Source of the DNA: Bordetella parapertussis
GTDB taxonomy: Bacteria; Pseudomonadota; Gammaproteobacteria; Burkholderiales; Burkholderiaceae_B
DNA length: 20,441 nt
NCBI GenBank assembly: GCA_945882005.1
Contig: CAMCWG010000018.1
Span: 1-20,441, forward strand
Reading direction: 5' to 3'
Under the pieces are notes generated by a model. It was not told the origin of the DNA, did not search any database, and saw only the letters and a list, made by a program, of their open reading frames with translations. A program made the translations under genes and the position numbers. Shown here piece by piece: positions 7,620 to 15,349 of this stretch. Numbering within the stretch: the first letter of the stretch is position 1; each line of letters opens with the position of its first letter.

Positions 7620-9300
7620 GTCTCGCCATCCACTCTCCTGCCTTACCACACAACCAAACGACCACAAAAACAATGCCCATATAAAACAGCATTAAAAAGA
7701 CATACGTCGCAAGCCGAGAGCCTGAAAAAGAACTGATATCAGTCATCGAAGTGAGTAATTCAGGTGCGCCGATAAAGCTTGCCGCAGGCAACGCCTTACT
7801 GGCGTTAACAAGAAAAGCTTGCAACTGAATATGTGAGCGACGCAGCGCTTCAACATAGAGTCCAACTGAGCGCTCAGGACTACTACCGCAGATACTTATG
7901 ACAGACTCCGAGATGGACTGACCAGCATTTGCGCCATTCATAAGGCCGATCACTAAGATACAAACAGCCAAGCCCAGGCCTACCGAATACGAGAAGATGG
8001 CCGTAACAAGAACAAGGCCAATTACCAACGCTAGAACAAAAGGGGTAGACTGAACCGCTATGACGATTAGGCTAGTTGGCCAGCGCAGAGCCCGGCTCGG
8101 TGAACTTAGCGCCCAACCCACAAGGCAAGCAATGATCAACGTGGCAGCTAACGCGCCGACGAGCAAAAGAATTGTGTATAGAACACCCGTCTTAAAAAGA
8201 GTCCACCCTGATACTGTAGTGAGCCACGGCAACGCAATGTCGACACCCGTCAGGTTTGAAGTAAAAACTTCAACCTCTTTAACGAAACCGCTGAACCATG
8301 TGGGCTTAAGAACGGTGTCGAGCGGTGGGAGTATGCACTGAGGGTTAGAATTGCCAACTGACCGATTACAGATATCCTGCGTCCAAGTTTTACGCTGGTC
8401 CTCAAGAAAATCGGGATTAATGTTATTGGCCCGTGCGAGCTCTAGCAGCGTGCCATCGCGATGCATAATTTGAAACGTCAGACTCAAAGCGAGCGCCAAG
8501 TCTTTTGCGTTATCTTTCGGAACAGCTGCACCCCAAGGTACGGGAGCAAAACGAAACTTTGCATCAAAGTTCTTTGCGAACTCCGGCTTACTGTAAAGCC
8601 CAGCAAAATAACTGTCGTCATGTGCCGCTAACTCACACACGCCGGATTCGAGCGCCTCTTGCAACTTAGCAGAACCGTCAAAAAGCATCAGACGAAGACC
8701 GTGACCGACCAAGCCAGCGTTTTGATAGGAACCAACCGTCACGCAGACGGTACGGCCAGTCAATCCACCCCAATCGACGGCTCGAATATTACGTTCGCCC
8801 ATGATTTCAGTCATGGATGCATAGTAATGAGGTCTGACAAAAGTAACCTGACTGTCGCGTTGTGTCGTGTGTCCCAAGGTCGAGAGAACAACATCTACGC
8901 GTTTCTCTCCTAGCGCACCAATTCGATTCGCTCCCGTGACTGCAACGAATATCGCTTCAACGCCTAATTTAGCGGCAATGCGTCTGGCAATATCCACTTC
9001 ATAACCAGACCACTTACCATCTTTCTCAAATCCGAACCCTAGATACCTTGCGTTCAGCCCGAAACGTATCCGCTTGTCGCATAGTACGGTGTGCAACAAA
9101 TCAGAATTTTCTAATTTGCAGTTACTGACAGCAGACGAGAGAAGGTTCTTTAACGCCTCATCCGGAGAGAGCGATTCTTGAGCCAACCCCGGTTTGCCCA
9201 AAGTCAGCAACACACTGAGAAGGAGAAGAATCCTACAAAACGATTTGGTTAGCGCAGTGATATACAAAATATGTGTTCGATTTGAGACTAGCGCAAGCAC
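7588..9300 (-). CDS. Fusion of periplasmic solute-binding protein family 3 and amino-acid permease
   Basis: A 570-residue protein from GTG 9300. Residues 15-40 look like a signal peptide or anchor (LLLLSVLLTLGKPGLA). Residues 65-310 are a family-3 binding domain: GFGFEKDGKWSGYEVDIARR, then TTQRDSQVTFVRPHYY and G-S-Y-Q near 190-193. Residues 365-552 are a permease domain with T-L-F-K-T-G, a Q-S-T-P motif at 417-420, several helices and G-A-P-E-L-L at 511-516. The EAA region (around VGLYVEALRRS, 479-489) is about 12 residues shorter than usual by eye. Binding/permease fusions are known in glutamine-type importers; the missing ATPase is odd. It starts 6 bases after the methyltransferase. Confidence 0.75.
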   Translation of the reverse strand: MLALVSNRTHILYITALTKSFCRILLLLSVLLTLGKPGLAQESLSPDEALKNLLSSAVSNCKLENSDLLHTVLCDKRIRFGLNARYLGFGFEKDGKWSGYEVDIARRIAAKLGVEAIFVAVTGANRIGALGEKRVDVVLSTLGHTTQRDSQVTFVRPHYYASMTEIMGERNIRAVDWGGLTGRTVCVTVGSYQNAGLVGHGLRLMLFDGSAKLQEALESGVCELAAHDDSYFAGLYSKPEFAKNFDAKFRFAPVPWGAAVPKDNAKDLALALSLTFQIMHRDGTLLELARANNINPDFLEDQRKTWTQDICNRSVGNSNPQCILPPLDTVLKPTWFSGFVKEVEVFTSNLTGVDIALPWLTTVSGWTLFKTGVLYTILLLVGALAATLIIACLVGWALSSPSRALRWPTSLIVIAVQSTPFVLALVIGLVLVTAIFSYSVGLGLAVCILVIGLMNGANAGQSISESVISICGSSPERSVGLYVEALRRSHIQLQAFLVNASKALPAASFIGAPELLTSMTDISSFSGSRLATYVFLMLFYMGIVFVVVWLCGKAGEWMARHEPKSETIRD

Positions 9301-9306
9301 GTCGGA

Positions 9307-9999
9307 TTATTTGAGACCACCGAAAACACGTCGGAACTCCACAATATGAACTTCGGCAAACACGTACTCGCCATAAGAAACGATCGACTTACCTACCCTG
9401 CCGGCAACAACCTGAGGAGCCAGTTTACTCAAGCGTTCCTCCGAATAAGTCAGCAACCTCGTCATGACAATTTTAGCCTCAAACCCAGAGGCCTGAAGTA
9501 TCGCGATCGTCTTGGCGACATCGATCGGGTCAAAGTGGGTAATTAACCCCCAGCCGTCCACCGTTAAATGCGCAGCAACCCCATTTAGAAACTGATCAAG
9601 CACCGCCCGTCCATCTGACCCCCCAAAACTCCAGGTCACGGGACGACCATCAGGCATCGGCTTTTCAAAGGGACCCTGGGGTAAGTTGGCCACGATGACA
9701 TCGAACACTCGATCAGGTAGTGCTGACCACATGTCTCCTGTGTGTAAATCTGCTATGTCTAGGTATCCCTCGGCACTCAGGGTTTGTGTACTGACGCCTA
9801 TTGCATCAGCCTCGATATCAACCCCACAGACGCGCTGGGCGCCCTCTTTTGCCAAGGCCGCCAGTACAACTCCGGATCCACAACCAATTTCTAGAGCGGA
9901 TTTGCCTTTAATGCGGGCGCTCTCCAGCCTAATCTGCTGAATGAGCATCGCTGTGTATTCACTAGGACGAAATGCTAAGGTGTTCTTCACTATCGACAT
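9307..9999 (-). CDS. SAM-dependent methyltransferase, PrmC/HemK-like class I
   Basis: A 230-residue class I methyltransferase. SAM-binding motif I is LEIGCGSGVVLAALA at 36-50, the acidic residue ending strand 2 is D61 (GVDIEADAI), and motif IV is A-N-L-P-Q at 104-108. The N-P-P-Y-type motif IV marks enzymes methylating amide or ring nitrogens, such as glutamine in release factors; here it is changed to NLPQ, so substrate choice may differ. FRPSEYT near the N-terminus resembles the approach to the SAM site in this group. It lacks the long helical N-terminal domain of PrmC. It lies between two binding-protein genes and may act on a small molecule or peptide. Confidence 0.75.
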   Translation of the reverse strand: MSIVKNTLAFRPSEYTAMLIQQIRLESARIKGKSALEIGCGSGVVLAALAKEGAQRVCGVDIEADAIGVSTQTLSAEGYLDIADLHTGDMWSALPDRVFDVIVANLPQGPFEKPMPDGRPVTWSFGGSDGRAVLDQFLNGVAAHLTVDGWGLITHFDPIDVAKTIAILQASGFEAKIVMTRLLTYSEERLSKLAPQVVAGRVGKSIVSYGEYVFAEVHIVEFRRVFGGLK

Positions 10000-10054
10000 C
10001 CAGCCTAAACTCTACATAAGCCTGCGAAAGTAACACGGCGCTTCATTTTCCCAC

Positions 10055-10089
10055 AAAAAAACCTGCCTAACGCTCGCAAGCAAGAGCGT
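10055..10089 (-). terminator. Possible terminator or attenuator downstream of the binding-protein gene
   Basis: Read on the minus strand, ACGCTC and GAGCGT (10084-10089 and 10070-10075) can form a 6-bp stem with an 8-base loop, followed 8 bases later by seven T (complement of A at 10055-10061). The gap before the T run makes it weak. It could lower transcription into the methyltransferase-permease genes. Confidence 0.35.
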
Positions 10090-10122
10090 CGCTGTCACAG
10101 CTTGGCTCCGCCAGAACAATCG

Positions 10123-10950
10123 TTACTTCACCGCTGGCATAGGCGCTGGCGCAGCGGCTGGCATTGGAACTGGCGCAACCGGCTGACTTTCGTTAAAAAT
10201 ACTCCGGTACTTCTTTAGAAGCATGAAATACTGATTTTTCTTACTAGCCTTTTCAATTTCTTGTCCGACCTTTTCTTTCAAAAGGGCAGCGCATTTGGAG
10301 CGTTTAGAAAAAGCAAAAAACGTATCTATGCGAAATGGATAAGTCGCCAAAACTTGAACTTTATCACCCAGATCGCGTCGGTATATTTCAGAGGACGCAG
10401 AGTCCTCATAGGCTAGGACATAGTCGACTTCTTGAGCTAACAGCCGCCGAAAAGACTCTTCAAGCCCAGGCGATCGCGTCAGGTTCAATTCTTTTTCAAC
10501 AAACGTCCCGAACGTGCTGTCGCCAAAGGTCACACCAGCCCCCGCGACCCCTTTTCTCCCTTTTAAATCTGCGTATTGGTTCAGCTGGAACTGATCACCT
10601 CGTCGAACTATCACATATAAAAATTGATACGCATAAGACGGGTATACATAAGTCAAGTAGCGAGAACGATCCGAAGACCAACCCGCAGAAATAATCATAT
10701 CTACTTCGCCCGACCGCACCGCAGCTAGGGACTGAGCCCAAGTGGGAAAACGCACGATTTTTACGTTTTTAACTCCCGCCGCCTTCAGCGTAGTCTGCGC
10801 CAGTTCGACCCCAGCGCCAATGAGTTCGCCATCGAGCACCCAAGAAGCAGGAGCATCTCCGGAAGGGCCTGAAATACTAACCGTGTCACAAGTCTGGGCC
10901 CATGCGGAGCTGACCAACAGGGTACCGATAATAAAGAAGATCGATCTCAT
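10123..10950 (-). CDS. Periplasmic solute-binding protein family 3 with a Pro/Ala/Met-rich tail
   Basis: A 275-residue protein with a clear signal peptide (MRSIFFIIGTLLVSSAWA, cleavage before Q19). The body follows the family-3 pattern of amino-acid receptors: GELIGAGVELAQTTLKAAGV, the segment VRSGEVDMIISAGWSSDRSRYL typical of the ligand-binding lobe, and LLAQEVDYVLAYEDSA in the second lobe. Residues 253-275 form an unusual tail with repeated P-M-P-A that family members normally lack. It is the first gene of the leftward operon and the second binding domain in it. It starts after an A-rich run without an obvious ribosome site. The ligand is unknown; an amino acid or peptide is a family-based guess. 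Confidence 0.85.
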   Translation of the reverse strand: MRSIFFIIGTLLVSSAWAQTCDTVSISGPSGDAPASWVLDGELIGAGVELAQTTLKAAGVKNVKIVRFPTWAQSLAAVRSGEVDMIISAGWSSDRSRYLTYVYPSYAYQFLYVIVRRGDQFQLNQYADLKGRKGVAGAGVTFGDSTFGTFVEKELNLTRSPGLEESFRRLLAQEVDYVLAYEDSASSEIYRRDLGDKVQVLATYPFRIDTFFAFSKRSKCAALLKEKVGQEIEKASKKNQYFMLLKKYRSIFNESQPVAPVPMPAAAPAPMPAVK

Positions 10951-11011
10951 TTTTTTTTCACGAAGGAAGGGGTCAATTCATGCGATTCACGAGTAATTCA
11001 AAACACCGCTA

Positions 11012-11236
11012 ATGCTAAGACATTATCGCTATTTGGCTCCACTGCTGTTGCAAGTGTACTGTGATTACCCCGGAGAACTCGTGCTATTTGAACCGAGGTT
11101 ACAATCAGAGTCTGCATACTATCAATTATTTGAACGTGCAGCTCTTTCATTTTTAAAGATGCGAGCTCATGCGAGCTCAGTAGGGTATCGTCAATTGCAA
11201 AATATAGTTAGCAAGCTCTATACTGTATCACCGTGA
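11012..11236 (+). CDS. Doubtful small open reading frame upstream of the DUF697 gene
   Basis: A 74-residue frame from ATG 11012 with no visible ribosome site and no family I recognise. It has a hydrophobic start (YLAPLLLQVY) and then a mixed helical sequence. Its TGA at 11234-11236 overlaps a GTG at 11233-11235 that opens the frame leading into the DUF697 gene, so coupling is possible and is the main argument for it. A perfect tandem repeat TGCGAGCTCA occurs twice in a row at about 11160-11179. Without it, the region 10951-11403 would be a gap holding only the divergent promoter zone and the broken DUF697 start. Confidence 0.25.
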   Translation: MLRHYRYLAPLLLQVYCDYPGELVLFEPRLQSESAYYQLFERAALSFLKMRAHASSVGYRQLQNIVSKLYTVSP

Positions 11237-11403
11237 AAAATGATCCTGAAACCATGCCGCCAAACAAAGCCTCGACCGAGTGCAAGGCGAAACTCGCGAC
11301 CGAGCTCTTTGAGCGCTAGTCGCATATAGACCCCCCGCAAGGTACAAAAAATCCCGAACCCAATACTGATAAAAACTTCAGGCGACTCTACGCAGATCGC
11401 ACG
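11233..11403 (+). pseudogene. Upstream coding remnant of the DUF697 gene, interrupted by an in-frame TAG
   Basis: In the same frame as the DUF697 gene, GTG 11233 opens 28 codons that end at TAG 11317-11319; the frame then continues open into GTG 11404. The residues just ahead of 11404 read FRRLYADRTVHQW, clearly matching FQRLLADRIVKNW of the DUF697 paralogue further right. So the homologous N-terminal part lies upstream of any start codon after the TAG. Explanations are a nonsense mutation, a sequencing error, or readthrough. No ATG, GTG, TTG or CTG is seen in frame between 11320 and 11403 by eye. Confidence 0.5.
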
Positions 11404-11835
11404 GTGCACCAATGGTGCCAATGGGCGACCATGGCTGGATTTGTTCCCGTACCAGCGGTTGATTTGCTATCCATTTCGGCCGTTCAGGCAAAAATGGTAC
11501 ATAGCCTTTGTAAAATTTACGACAAGCGGTTTGAGCGCGATGCGATATCTTCAATTATCTCTGGTTTAGTCGGCGGCAGCCTGACCGGCCTAGTATCAGC
11601 AGGATTAGCTTTCACGCTAATTAAAAACATACCTGTCGTTGGCACAACCATCTCAACACTTACGCTTCCCGCCGTCGCTTTCGGGGCAACCCACGCGCTG
11701 GGAGCGGTTTTAATTCAGCATTTTGAGAACGACCTAGAAATCTCAGAGCTTTCAGTAAAAGAGGTTGAGCAGTACTTCGTCGATCAGTTCGAGAAAGGTA
11801 AAGCTCTCTTTCACAAAAAGAAATTAGCTGATTGA
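11404..11835 (+). CDS. DUF697 family membrane protein, N-terminally shortened
   Basis: A 143-residue protein from GTG 11404. The DUF697 core is clear: MAGFVPVPAVDLLSISAVQA, K-M-V-H-S-L-C-K-I-Y-D, a glycine-rich hydrophobic stretch (IISGLVGGSLTGLVSAGLAF), then IKNIPVVGTTISTLTLPAVA and GAVLIQHFE. DUF697 proteins are small, glycine-rich inner-membrane-associated proteins of unclear role, often linked to GTPases (YcjF type). It is a paralogue of the DUF697 protein at 17959-18570, which has about 50 more N-terminal residues. The GTG start has no ribosome site and cuts into conserved sequence. Its stop is one base from the thioesterase ATG, so the two are coupled. Confidence 0.7.
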   Translation: MHQWCQWATMAGFVPVPAVDLLSISAVQAKMVHSLCKIYDKRFERDAISSIISGLVGGSLTGLVSAGLAFTLIKNIPVVGTTISTLTLPAVAFGATHALGAVLIQHFENDLEISELSVKEVEQYFVDQFEKGKALFHKKKLAD

Positions 11836-11836
11836 A

Positions 11837-12589
11837 ATGCGCACGGTCACCAGTCCATGGGTGATACGCTCTGCCCCACAGCCGCATGCAAAAAAACGTT
11901 TGTTCTGCATTCCCTTTGCCGGAGGCGGAGCCTCTGCATATCGAAAATGGGCTAACGCGCTAGGACCAAGCATCGAAGTTTGTCCAATTCAGTTACCCGG
12001 CAGAGAGAATCGGTTGCTCGAGCCTGCTTATGATGACTGCCAAGCACTCACCGATGCCTTGTTATCGGCATTACGCCCGTTTTTAGACAAGCCATACTCA
12101 ATTTACGGTCACAGCATGGGCGCATTGCTTGCCTTTGAACTAGCGCGCCAGATAGAAGAGGTGAGTGATCAAATAGTCGGGCCTGAGCGAGTCTTCGTAG
12201 CAGCCCATAGAGCTGCGCACCTGCCTCTACAACGCCTTCCTATGGCTGACCTACCTCAAGAGGCCTTGATAGCGAAGCTTAACGAATATGGGGGATTTTC
12301 GAGCGAGGCGCTAAACAGTCCGGAGCTAATGGAGCTTTTACTACCCACGATTCGTGCAGACCTTAAGCTATGCGATACGTACCATTACGAACAAAAAAAA
12401 CCATTACGATGCCCACTCGAGGTCATCATAGGCGCCCTCGATCATCAAACTTCAACTGAGACCACGAACCCATGGGCCCTGCAAACTGCGGAGCCAACAA
12501 AGATCCACACTATAAATGGGGGACATTTTTTCTTGAACACTCACCTCGAGCAAGTATTACAAATAGTCCGCGCAGGAATGCTTGATTAG
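11837..12589 (+). CDS. Type II thioesterase (GrsT/RifR family, alpha/beta hydrolase)
   Basis: A 250-residue editing thioesterase. The start of the fold, LFCIPFAGGGASAYRKWA at 22-39, and the block IQLPGRENRL at 51-60 are diagnostic of stand-alone thioesterases of nonribosomal peptide and polyketide clusters. The catalytic triad is S93 (GHSMGA), D202 (GALDHQ) and H230 (GGHFFL). The enzyme frees carrier proteins blocked by wrong acyl or aminoacyl groups. No synthetase or carrier lies in the window, but an MbtH-like gene and a cyclic-peptide exporter at the right edge point to one nearby. It is 1 base after the DUF697 gene and converges with the lipoprotein gene at a shared terminator. Confidence 0.9.
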   Translation: MRTVTSPWVIRSAPQPHAKKRLFCIPFAGGGASAYRKWANALGPSIEVCPIQLPGRENRLLEPAYDDCQALTDALLSALRPFLDKPYSIYGHSMGALLAFELARQIEEVSDQIVGPERVFVAAHRAAHLPLQRLPMADLPQEALIAKLNEYGGFSSEALNSPELMELLLPTIRADLKLCDTYHYEQKKPLRCPLEVIIGALDHQTSTETTNPWALQTAEPTKIHTINGGHFFLNTHLEQVLQIVRAGMLD

Positions 12590-12592
12590 TTC

Positions 12593-12626
12593 AAAAAAAA
12601 ACGGCTCCCGATTATTCGGGAGCCGT
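12593..12626 (-). terminator. Rho-independent terminator of the lipoprotein gene
   Basis: ACGGCTCCCGA at 12601-12611 and TCGGGAGCCGT at 12616-12626 form a perfect 11-bp stem with a TTAT loop. On the minus strand the hairpin is followed by nine T (A run 12593-12601 on the plus strand), so it mainly ends the lipoprotein gene. On the plus strand only three T follow, so it may be a weaker terminator for the thioesterase gene. Confidence 0.9.
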
Positions 12627-12652
12627 TTCACATCAGAAGAACCACTCTACTT

Positions 12653-13951
12653 TTACTTAACCAAAACCGAAGGTGACGGCGGGATTGACCCTGCAATTTT
12701 GTTGAGCGTCAGCAGTTGAGAGAGCAGTACCATGACGTCTCTCGTGAAGCTTCCATCGCCAACTGGCAATGAGTAAGTGTCCCCGCGATAGCTAAGCGAA
12801 GTGAACGAATTGGAGAGTCGTTGATTCTTTTGCACTACAAATAACGGAACCGGTGGGTAGTCGGCAATGTTAACGTTACCAGCGCCACTTAGTAAATCAG
12901 GATTAAAAATCTTGACGACCGTGGGCTTCTCTGCGTTTTGCATCGAGACGATATCGCCCAAGAAGTCAAAGACGTTGCGTGTGGAACGAAGCTTGATATT
13001 GATCAACAGATTTTTTTGCGTACTATCCTGACTACCCTGCAATAGTTTGGCTAATTCGGTTGCAGTGCGACTTGCCACCTGTCGCTTGAACTGTTGTTGA
13101 CAGTACATCGAAGGAGATAAAGACTTTCCGAAGAGGACTTCGCCGTCCGTCCTGTTAAGGCAGAGCCTTGACTGTTGCATCAGTCGAATAAGACGGAACT
13201 TTTTAGGACGTCCCGGAGTGACGACCTCGTCAACGGTAACACCCGATGCGATTGCTGACGCGAACATTCCCATCGACGCGCGCATCGTTGCCTCATCCAT
13301 TTCAGGCCCCATGGGCATCTTGAATGGAACCTGCTCGACGGTTAGACCGGCCGCCACCAAGATGTAAAGCGCACGTTGAAACTGCTCATATTCCTTGCTA
13401 CCTGGATCGTTAACAAAACTCAGCATCACGTCTTTGTTTTCATTAACGATATCAATAGATTCGATAACTAGCGAGTACAAAACTGACTTCGGAGCTGCCT
13501 GGTTAGCAGTCAAAAAGCCTACGATCTGAGGCTCAATCGGCGACAGGAAAGGCTTCATAAATGTGGCGTTATCCAACGAAGACTGCGTAAAGGTGTAACC
13601 ACCACTCACGTTCATCGATACGTTAGGAGCGTAGTTTGCTAAACCTTGCGCACCAGCCCAAGGCTGAAAAAATCCTGCAACGGAGCCTGGGTCGGCACCA
13701 TAAACGACTCCAGACATTCCCGCACTCGCGCCAACGTTGCCGGTTCCCATAATCGAAGGGATATCCAAGAAACTGACTGGCATTTTTTGAGATGCGCGTA
13801 CGATGTTGATTAAGATGTTGTCGTTACTGTAAGACTCAACCACTTCACGATACGCGGACGACATACTGCGAAAGGTCATCGAGTTCATTGACCCACAACC
13901 AGCTAATCCCAACAGCAAAGTCAAAAGACCTGCAAAATAAACGCGACGCAT
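12653..13951 (-). CDS. Lipoprotein of unknown function
   Basis: A 432-residue protein from ATG 13951, preferred over TTG 13957 because GGAG lies 8 bases ahead. The N-terminus is a lipoprotein signal (MRRVYFAGLLTLLLGLAGC) with lipid-bearing C19; the S at position 20 after C-G suggests outer-membrane sorting is allowed. Near the mature N-terminus is SYSNDNILINIVRASQKMP, a pattern I associate with a poorly characterised group of large proteobacterial lipoproteins, followed by a glycine/serine-rich stretch (GTGNVGASAGMSGVVYG). No catalytic motif is seen. It is monocistronic or follows the two-helix peptide at 14024-14233 and ends at a strong terminator. Envelope role near a peptide exporter is inference. 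Confidence 0.8.
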   Translation of the reverse strand: MRRVYFAGLLTLLLGLAGCGSMNSMTFRSMSSAYREVVESYSNDNILINIVRASQKMPVSFLDIPSIMGTGNVGASAGMSGVVYGADPGSVAGFFQPWAGAQGLANYAPNVSMNVSGGYTFTQSSLDNATFMKPFLSPIEPQIVGFLTANQAAPKSVLYSLVIESIDIVNENKDVMLSFVNDPGSKEYEQFQRALYILVAAGLTVEQVPFKMPMGPEMDEATMRASMGMFASAIASGVTVDEVVTPGRPKKFRLIRLMQQSRLCLNRTDGEVLFGKSLSPSMYCQQQFKRQVASRTATELAKLLQGSQDSTQKNLLINIKLRSTRNVFDFLGDIVSMQNAEKPTVVKIFNPDLLSGAGNVNIADYPPVPLFVVQKNQRLSNSFTSLSYRGDTYSLPVGDGSFTRDVMVLLSQLLTLNKIAGSIPPSPSVLVK

Positions 13952-14023
13952 TATCAATGCTCCAAAATTATTTCAGCAAAAAATTAAAATGTAAGTCCGC
14001 TTCCAACGACGATCACAATGTAG

Positions 14024-14233
14024 TCACGCTAAAAACTTCGTAACAAACCAAAAACCTAGTATGGCCGCAGCGCCTATAAATACCACGCGCAAAATAAAAC
14101 CAAATAGAGTCGCTAACACGCTCACTTTTTTACCGGCTGCAACTTGCTGCTTGTGTCGGTATAAAGAAAACATAATGAAGCCGCCCAGCAACGCTCCAAC
14201 CAGCAAAATCTTGATAACAACAATGGCAGTCAT
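14024..14233 (-). CDS. Small two-helix membrane protein
   Basis: A 69-residue protein with a good ribosome site (GAGGTAA 5 bases ahead of ATG 14233). Helix one covers about residues 4-25 (VVIKILLVGALLGGFIMFSL), then a basic loop YRHKQQVAAGKK, then helix two at 38-66 (FGFILRVVFIGAAAILGFWF). No family is recognised. It is divergent from the proline-rich secreted protein and upstream of the lipoprotein gene, separated by 72 bases. The 191 bases to 14424 must hold both divergent promoters, but no convincing -35/-10 pair was found. Confidence 0.65.
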   Translation of the reverse strand: MTAIVVIKILLVGALLGGFIMFSLYRHKQQVAAGKKVSVLATLFGFILRVVFIGAAAILGFWFVTKFLA

Positions 14234-14424
14234 TTATTACCTCGGTGCGAGTCTGACGAAACTATTAACTGAGTTGACCCGTTAAGTGTTCAGCGTAGCT
14301 TGGACAGTGGAAGCTATGGTATCGGTGAGTTCTTTGATATCATACAAGCATCGTGAGATTTCACACAAGACATCCGCATTCAATATCAACAACTTCGTTG
14401 AAACAAAATCTAAGGATAAAAAGA

Positions 14425-15333
14425 GTGATCGTAAAAAAAACACTACTTGCACTCCTTACCTTGAGCAGTTTCCTAGCTGTATCACAGCCCTCTGCACAAC
14501 CCGCTCCCTCTGGCCCCCCGGCTGCACCGCCTTCTGCAGCGCCCTCTGCGCCGCCGTCTGGCCCGCCGGGGGGATCGACACCACCCGGTGGTGTCGCACA
14601 GCCCACCGCTGGCACGCCACCTGCTTCAGGTAGTGCGCCACCAGAAAAAAAATCCTCTCAAATCCTCGCGCCACAAAGAACCGGGCTCGTATGCTCAATA
14701 TTTGTGGGCAACTTCAGCTTAGCTGCACGTGGGATCCGTCTTACACAGTACTCTACGCTGGGCTTGGTACAAGATTGCGATGAAGATCATTTTAATCGCC
14801 TCACTACCACATCAATAGAGGCGCAGTTCAGAGCCGTACAGCAGCCGTTGTTCGTCATACGTGGGGGCGCACATCGCTACCTAATGGATGTGAACCTCGC
14901 CACACTTCCAAAACCATTTGTCCGCGTCGGCAACTTGATGCTGTCACCTGTTGGGTACATTGACATAAACTTCCGCGACGCTATTGCGAATAAAGGCTTA
15001 CAGCAAGGAAGCGTTGTGGCGAGTGAATACAAACCCTTTAAGTTAACAAGTCCCATACACTATATTTGGAACATCGGTCAGCCAGTCCACCGCCTTGTCA
15101 CACCCGAAGGAGATCGCTACGTGATGTTCGGTTACACGAAAAGGGTGATTGAGAATGTCAATACAAATAATCTCGCTCTAATCGGCCCATTGCTAAACCC
15201 ACCAGTGGGCTGGAAGTATGAGAGCTATCTTCTTGACCGTACACTAACCATCAAGGCAGAGCCTAGCAATAGTTTTACTCTGCAAATTGTGTTTGACGAT
15301 GCCTACAACATGTACGTTCAAACAGACGATTAA
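14425..15333 (+). CDS. Secreted protein with proline-rich linker, unknown function
   Basis: A 302-residue protein from GTG 14425, chosen because AAGGA lies 8 bases ahead and a signal peptide starts there (VKKTLLALLTLSSFLAVS). Residues 21-75 are almost only P, A, S, G and T, a flexible linker such as those that cross peptidoglycan or tether a domain. The folded part, about 85-302, contains two cysteines (LVCS and QDCDE) that could form a disulfide, and aromatic-rich segments such as FVIRGGAHRYLMDVN and YVMFGYTKRVIEN. I do not recognise this domain. It converges with the SPFH gene, with 16 bases between. Confidence 0.75.
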   Translation: MIVKKTLLALLTLSSFLAVSQPSAQPAPSGPPAAPPSAAPSAPPSGPPGGSTPPGGVAQPTAGTPPASGSAPPEKKSSQILAPQRTGLVCSIFVGNFSLAARGIRLTQYSTLGLVQDCDEDHFNRLTTTSIEAQFRAVQQPLFVIRGGAHRYLMDVNLATLPKPFVRVGNLMLSPVGYIDINFRDAIANKGLQQGSVVASEYKPFKLTSPIHYIWNIGQPVHRLVTPEGDRYVMFGYTKRVIENVNTNNLALIGPLLNPPVGWKYESYLLDRTLTIKAEPSNSFTLQIVFDDAYNMYVQTDD

Positions 15334-15349
15334 AAACTATCGCGGGGAC

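Noticed and set aside
11218..11421. Minus-strand frame of 67 residues
   Set aside because: Lies opposite sequence whose plus-strand reading is homologous to the DUF697 paralogue; no family features.
14286..14698. Other frames in the proline-rich region on both strands
   Set aside because: They come from high GC in Pro/Ala codons; only the GTG 14425 frame has a ribosome site, a signal peptide and a long continuation.
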